Translations under genes and position numbers: made by a program
The notes under the pieces: generated by a model
The model's input: only the letters and a program-made list of their open reading frames with translations
Database searches by the model: none
Told to the model about the DNA's origin: nothing
Shown here: piece by piece, positions 5,943 through 9,534 of the stretch
How positions within the stretch are numbered: the stretch's first letter is position 1
Layout of the letters: the number at the start of each line of letters is the position of its first letter
NCBI GenBank assembly: GCA_964390645.1
Contig: CAYMLL010000290.1
Coordinates: forward strand, 1 to 9,534
Length of the DNA: 9,534 nucleotides
Direction: 5' to 3'
Origin: CAYMLL01 sp964390645
GTDB lineage: Bacteria; Planctomycetota; UBA8108

Positions 5943-6063
5943 GTCATTGTAGGAGCCGCTCCCGGCGTCTCCCACGATTTTCCGACCGCCGCGGGGGAGG
6001 CCATCCCCGACGCTCGACCGGCTTCTTCGGGGCTGGCCTTCCCGTGGATCCTGCGTCAAGATA

Positions 6064-6122
6064 GAGGCGTTCTCGTCACGAACGCCTCGACTCGAGGCAT
6101 TCGCCGCTTGCACTGCAGAGGC
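6064..6122 (+). promoter_or_regulatory. Competing hairpins reaching the ribosome binding site of the gene at 6131
   Basis: GAGGCGTTC (6064-6072) pairs perfectly with GAACGCCTC (6080-6088) across seven bases. The same GAACGCCTC arm can instead pair with GAGGCATTC (6094-6102), eight of nine bases, across a five-base loop. Its GCCTC part also complements GAGGC at 6118-6122, which contains the Shine-Dalgarno sequence for the GTG start at 6131. One arm with three possible partners, one of them the ribosome site, is the layout of a translational switch. Function is inferred from the sequence only. Confidence 0.45.
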
Positions 6123-6130
6123 CCAACTAG

Positions 6131-7426
6131 GTGGACTTCAAGTCGCTTTGTGTTCTGATCGCCTTTGTCGCCCTCGGTGCGGGGATCTTCAAGGGTTGGT
6201 CCGAGTACCAGCTCGAGAGGCAGACTCGAGACCTTTCAGCGGGGATCGATCGCGACGTCGACACGGTGACGGCTTCCGGTTCTCGCAAGACTCGTGCCCC
6301 CGAGGGCTCCAGACCGGCGAGCCCCCTCGGGGACGAGAGGCGGCCTCGGTCGAGTGTTGCCGATCCCCAGCCCCTGGCGGTGAAGCCGCGTCCGGATCCC
6401 GCGATGTCGCTCGTGGTCAGCGCAGATGATGAGGCTCGCCTCGCTGCGCTCGACGCGCTTCTCGTGAAGCACGATTTCGCCCGGGCTACCGAGGATGCTC
6501 GCGTGCTCGTGGACGAGACCCGGGGCATGGCTCGCGCCCGCGCGCAGCAGGTCGAGGGCAAGGCACGCATCTTCGCGGCGCTGGTTCCACCGGAGTCCGA
6601 GAAGATCCTCGAGTTCCAGGAGGTCGTCAACGCCAACCGCGCGGTCTTCGTCGTACGTCACCTGGAGGACCGCTTCGATCACTACCGGATGGTTCTCGTG
6701 TCCGGTGTCGTCACCGACATGAAGAAGGAGGATGTCATCGAGGTCCGTCCGGCGGACAGCAAGTCCATCCGCAAGAAGCTGGCGAAGAAGCTCAGGCAGC
6801 GGATCGAGAAGTACGACGAACCGATCAACCTCTATCTGCGTGGTGTGCGGAAGCTCTACCGCCTCGGGTTGCGCAAGGAGGGGCTCCGGGTGCTGAATCG
6901 CCTGCTCGAGATGCGCGACGGCGACCTTGTCCTCGCGGTTCTCGCGGCGGACGAGAGCGAGACCCTGCTTCCCTACTGGAATCTCGCGCGTGGCAGCACG
7001 GTCACGGCGCTGAAGAAACGCGCTGAACGTGCCGCCATCGAGGCGGCGTCTCGAGTCGCAGTGCCCGGTGGCGTTCCGGTCGCGTCGGCCATAAGGGACG
7101 GCGATGGCAGCGGTGATCATCTTGACCGTCTCGACCGCGCATCCGACGTCGTCGATCTCTCTCCGTCCGAGGACGCGCCGACGGGACCGCTCGACGAGGC
7201 CGAGTTCGAGAAGGTGCTGACGCGGGTGCGACAGGCCGACGAGGTCTTCCTGGCGGCGAGCCGCGCGAACGACGGAAAGAGCATCAAGAAAGCCTTCAAC
7301 CTGTTCAGCGCCGAGCAGGAGGTCCTCTACCGCATGCCGGACGACGATCGGGTGCGGTCGCTGCGGCGCAAGGTCACTCAACGCATCTTCGACGCTTACA
7401 AGTCGTTGCCCTTCGATGCCGAGTAG
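6131..7426 (+). CDS. Membrane-anchored protein of unknown function
   Basis: I do not recognise this 431-residue protein. It starts at a GTG with GAGG nine bases upstream. One membrane helix or uncleaved signal lies at about residues 5-21, so most of the protein is probably outside the cytoplasm. A Pro/Arg/Ser-rich linker follows (about 45-95), then a helical region (97-155) with TPR-like spacing (LDALLVKHDFARATEDARVLV). Residues about 168-207 look like a short beta module: RAVFVVRHLEDRFDHYRMVL followed by a glycine turn and KKEDVIEV. Such SH3-like repeats are common in planctomycetal exported proteins, but this is a pattern judgement. A basic helical segment (210-265) and a helical C-terminus (355-425) are joined by an acidic linker. 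Its 3' end overlaps the opposing gene by 31 bases. Its upstream region is heavily structured, so post-transcriptional control is plausible. Confidence 0.8.
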   Translation: MDFKSLCVLIAFVALGAGIFKGWSEYQLERQTRDLSAGIDRDVDTVTASGSRKTRAPEGSRPASPLGDERRPRSSVADPQPLAVKPRPDPAMSLVVSADDEARLAALDALLVKHDFARATEDARVLVDETRGMARARAQQVEGKARIFAALVPPESEKILEFQEVVNANRAVFVVRHLEDRFDHYRMVLVSGVVTDMKKEDVIEVRPADSKSIRKKLAKKLRQRIEKYDEPINLYLRGVRKLYRLGLRKEGLRVLNRLLEMRDGDLVLAVLAADESETLLPYWNLARGSTVTALKKRAERAAIEAASRVAVPGGVPVASAIRDGDGSGDHLDRLDRASDVVDLSPSEDAPTGPLDEAEFEKVLTRVRQADEVFLAASRANDGKSIKKAFNLFSAEQEVLYRMPDDDRVRSLRRKVTQRIFDAYKSLPFDAE

Positions 7427-7851
7427 TCCGCTCCGGGGTCCGGGTGGCCGATCTCCGCGACCCAGTCTCCCGACGGTATCGCGCGTCCCCACTCCTCCTT
7501 TCCCGGGCGGATGAAGTAGGCCCATCCGCGTGACGAGGCTCCGTCGTCCAGACGTACGTCGACGACCTTTCGCACGTAGAGTTCGGGACAGTCCTCGACA
7601 TGGTCGAGGATCTTGATCGCGGTGCAGAAGTCGCGGAAGGACAGCAACTCGCCGCGCACCTCGTGATCTCCCGGGACGATGAAGGGCCACTCCCCTCTCG
7701 CTCCTCGCGTCGCAAAATGGTACATACGAGCGCGAATCGAGCCGTTCCGGGTCCCCGTCACGAGCTCGTCGACGTACGAGCGAAAAGGCTGGCCAGCGCG
7801 CAGCGTCCCGTACACGAAGACTTGTTCGCAGCTGTCGTCGCAGGGCTTCAT
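7396..7851 (-). CDS. Gamma-glutamylcyclotransferase-like (GGCT/AIG2 fold) protein
   Basis: A 151-residue protein of the gamma-glutamylcyclotransferase/AIG2 family, whose characterised members release 5-oxoproline from gamma-glutamyl compounds; many bacterial members have no known substrate. The family signature YGTLR is at residues 14-18, VRGELL at 65-70, and LDHVED at 82-87 puts Glu86 at the position of the catalytic acid. ELYVRKVVDV then matches the usual YxR-x-x-V strand. Length is normal for the family. The start is fixed by an in-frame TAA only 15 bases upstream (7864-7866). No good ribosome site is visible, so translation may be weak. The C-terminal 31 bases overlap the end of the opposing gene at 6131-7426, and the 5' end is divergent from the dehydrogenase gene. 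Likely cytoplasmic. Confidence 0.85.
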   Translation of the reverse strand: MKPCDDSCEQVFVYGTLRAGQPFRSYVDELVTGTRNGSIRARMYHFATRGARGEWPFIVPGDHEVRGELLSFRDFCTAIKILDHVEDCPELYVRKVVDVRLDDGASSRGWAYFIRPGKEEWGRAIPSGDWVAEIGHPDPGADYSASKGNDL

Positions 7852-7924
7852 GCCGTGGCGTGCTTATCGTGGCGCGGGAAGGCGGACTCCTGGTGAATAC
7901 CGAGGGAGGATTCTCGCAGAGACG

Positions 7925-8638
7925 ATGAGAGATCTACGAGGAAAAACAGCCATCGTCACCGGCGCCTCGCGGGGTATCGGTCGGGAGATCACGATGCGCC
8001 TCTGTGAGGAGGGCGTCGCGGTCACTGCCGTTGCGCGTGACGGAGCCGCGCTCGAGACGCTGCTCGAGCAGGGAGTTGCGGTTGTCGCGCGTCCTGGCGA
8101 CGTCACCGATGAGGCCCGGGTCCGTGAAATCGTCACGGATCACGTCGCGCGTCACGAGGGGCTCGATATCCTGATTAACAACGCCGGCACGGGGTGCTTC
8201 GGGCGCCTCCAGGACATCGAGTACGCCGCGCTGCTCGAGACTCTCGAGGTCAACGTCGGTGGGACCTTCCTCTTGATGAAGGCCGCGCTGCCGATTCTCG
8301 AACGACAGGGCGATGGCGACATCATCAACGTCTCCAGCGTCGTCGGGACCCGAGGCTACGCCGAGCAGTCAGTCTACGGTGCCAGCAAGCACGCCGTCCT
8401 CGGGCTGACGAAGGCGGCGGCCGTCGAATCGCACGCTCACGGAGTGCGCGTACGATCGATCTGCCCCGGCGGCGTCGACACCGAACTCATCGCGAAGGCT
8501 CGACCTGATCTCGATCGCCACGGCCTGATCCGGCCGACAGAGATCGCCGAGTGCGTCATCTTTCTGCTGCGGATGGCGCAGAGCGGTGTGGTCGACAACC
8601 TCAACGTGCGTCGCGCGGGGAGCGCCCCGTGGTTCTGA
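7925..8638 (+). CDS. Classical short-chain dehydrogenase/reductase (SDR)
   Basis: A 237-residue cytoplasmic NAD(P)-dependent oxidoreductase. It has the full classical SDR set: cofactor motif TGASRGIG (12-19), NNAG (85-88), the structural Asn at 110, the catalytic Ser in INVSS (about 138) and Y151-x3-K155, then CPGGVDTEL (180-188) after the active site. Arg38 at the end of the second strand suggests preference for NADP(H). The substrate cannot be read from sequence; 3-oxoacyl, sugar or small-carbonyl reduction are all possible. The C-terminus DNLNVRRAGSAPWF differs from the usual dimer-forming glycine-rich end of FabG-type enzymes. The frame is open back to 7679, but that part is antisense to the cyclotransferase gene. 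ATG 7925 precedes the first strand by the normal distance, with GGGAGGA (7904-7910) a rather long 14 bases upstream. Confidence 0.93.
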   Translation: MRDLRGKTAIVTGASRGIGREITMRLCEEGVAVTAVARDGAALETLLEQGVAVVARPGDVTDEARVREIVTDHVARHEGLDILINNAGTGCFGRLQDIEYAALLETLEVNVGGTFLLMKAALPILERQGDGDIINVSSVVGTRGYAEQSVYGASKHAVLGLTKAAAVESHAHGVRVRSICPGGVDTELIAKARPDLDRHGLIRPTEIAECVIFLLRMAQSGVVDNLNVRRAGSAPWF

Positions 8639-8731
8639 GCCCGCTGTTCCAGCCGACTGGTGCGGCGTGGCTCGTGCCGTGGGTCCTGTTGCGGGTCACT
8701 TCCCGCGCGGCGACGTGAGACATCGTGGCGA
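8639..8731. other. Convergent gap between SDR and ahcY
   Basis: Ninety-three bases between two stop codons. I looked for a hairpin followed by a T run on either strand and found none; only weak short pairings are present. Confidence 0.5.

Positions 8732-9534
<803 letters not shown>

Larger units (their letters stand above)
5568..6130. other. Structured divergent intergenic region
   Basis: These 563 bases separate the VWA gene (minus) from the unknown gene at 6131 (plus). No protein-coding gene is supported. From left to right there are: a small hairpin beside the VWA ribosome site (GGCAA/TTGCC, 5581-5594), two strong tandem hairpins (5667-5716), a possible minus-strand promoter, four TGTCA/TGACA cores, a clear plus-strand intrinsic terminator, a GC-rich hairpin (5913-5942), and competing hairpins close to the start at 6131. 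The density of structure suggests leader RNA or a small RNA gene. Confidence 0.6.

Noticed and set aside
5880..6130. Possible tRNA or selenocysteine-type tRNA because of several GC-rich stems.
   Set aside because: No T-loop consensus (GGTTCRA), anticodon stem or acceptor pairing of the correct spacing was found.
5925..6158. Small plus-strand frame from a TTG with product beginning LKPRRLVIVGAAPGVSHDF, faintly like the start of cyclic 2,3-diphosphoglycerate synthase-type GTPases.
   Set aside because: Only about a dozen residues resemble the family, there is no ribosome site, the frame ends after 77 codons and it overlaps the better-supported start at 6131. At most it would be a degraded remnant.
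6236..7690. Minus-strand open frame of 484 codons across the unknown gene and part of the cyclotransferase gene.
   Set aside because: No domain is visible, and it conflicts with the YGTLR-family gene on the same strand in another frame and with the anchored protein gene on the plus strand.

Overview
This window is GC-rich bacterial DNA, densely coding on both strands, with strong G/C preference at third codon positions. The gene content suggests a member of the Planctomycetota: a secreted HEAT-repeat plus von Willebrand A protein, an ECF sigma factor paired with an anti-sigma lacking zinc ligands, an arginine-rich secreted protein, and a membrane-anchored protein of no recognised family. This placement is an inference; Myxococcota or another high-GC phylum is not excluded. 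I saw no rRNA, tRNA, CRISPR array, transposase or phage gene.

Layout. Bases 1-380 (minus) hold the N-terminal part of a membrane-anchored, AsmA-like protein that runs off the left edge. Bases 557-3330 (plus) hold a compact three-gene unit: an ECF sigma factor, a single-pass anti-sigma factor with a very acidic exported tail, and an extremely basic secreted protein with repeated LP...R helices. Bases 3331-3788 are a non-coding convergent gap with two terminator-like hairpins facing opposite ways and a long pyrimidine tract. Bases 3789-5567 (minus) encode the HEAT/VWA protein with a complete MIDAS metal site. Bases 5568-6130 are an unusually structured divergent gap. It contains an intrinsic terminator on the plus strand with no plus-strand gene upstream of it, four TGTCA/TGACA cores, and mutually exclusive hairpins that could include the ribosome binding site of the next gene. 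Bases 6131-7426 (plus) encode an unrecognised membrane-anchored protein. It overlaps tail-to-tail with a gamma-glutamylcyclotransferase-like gene (7396-7851, minus). A classical short-chain dehydrogenase follows (7925-8638, plus), and the window ends inside adenosylhomocysteinase, ahcY (8732-9534, minus, N-terminus missing).

How the genes may work together. The sigma, anti-sigma and basic protein are probably one operon and one envelope-signalling module. The opposite charges of the anti-sigma tail (net about -26) and the secreted partner (net about +49) suggest that they bind in the periplasm. The remaining genes look like independent units; ahcY recycles S-adenosylhomocysteine. The two places most worth a second look are the sigma/anti-sigma/basic-protein module and the structured 5568-6130 region.
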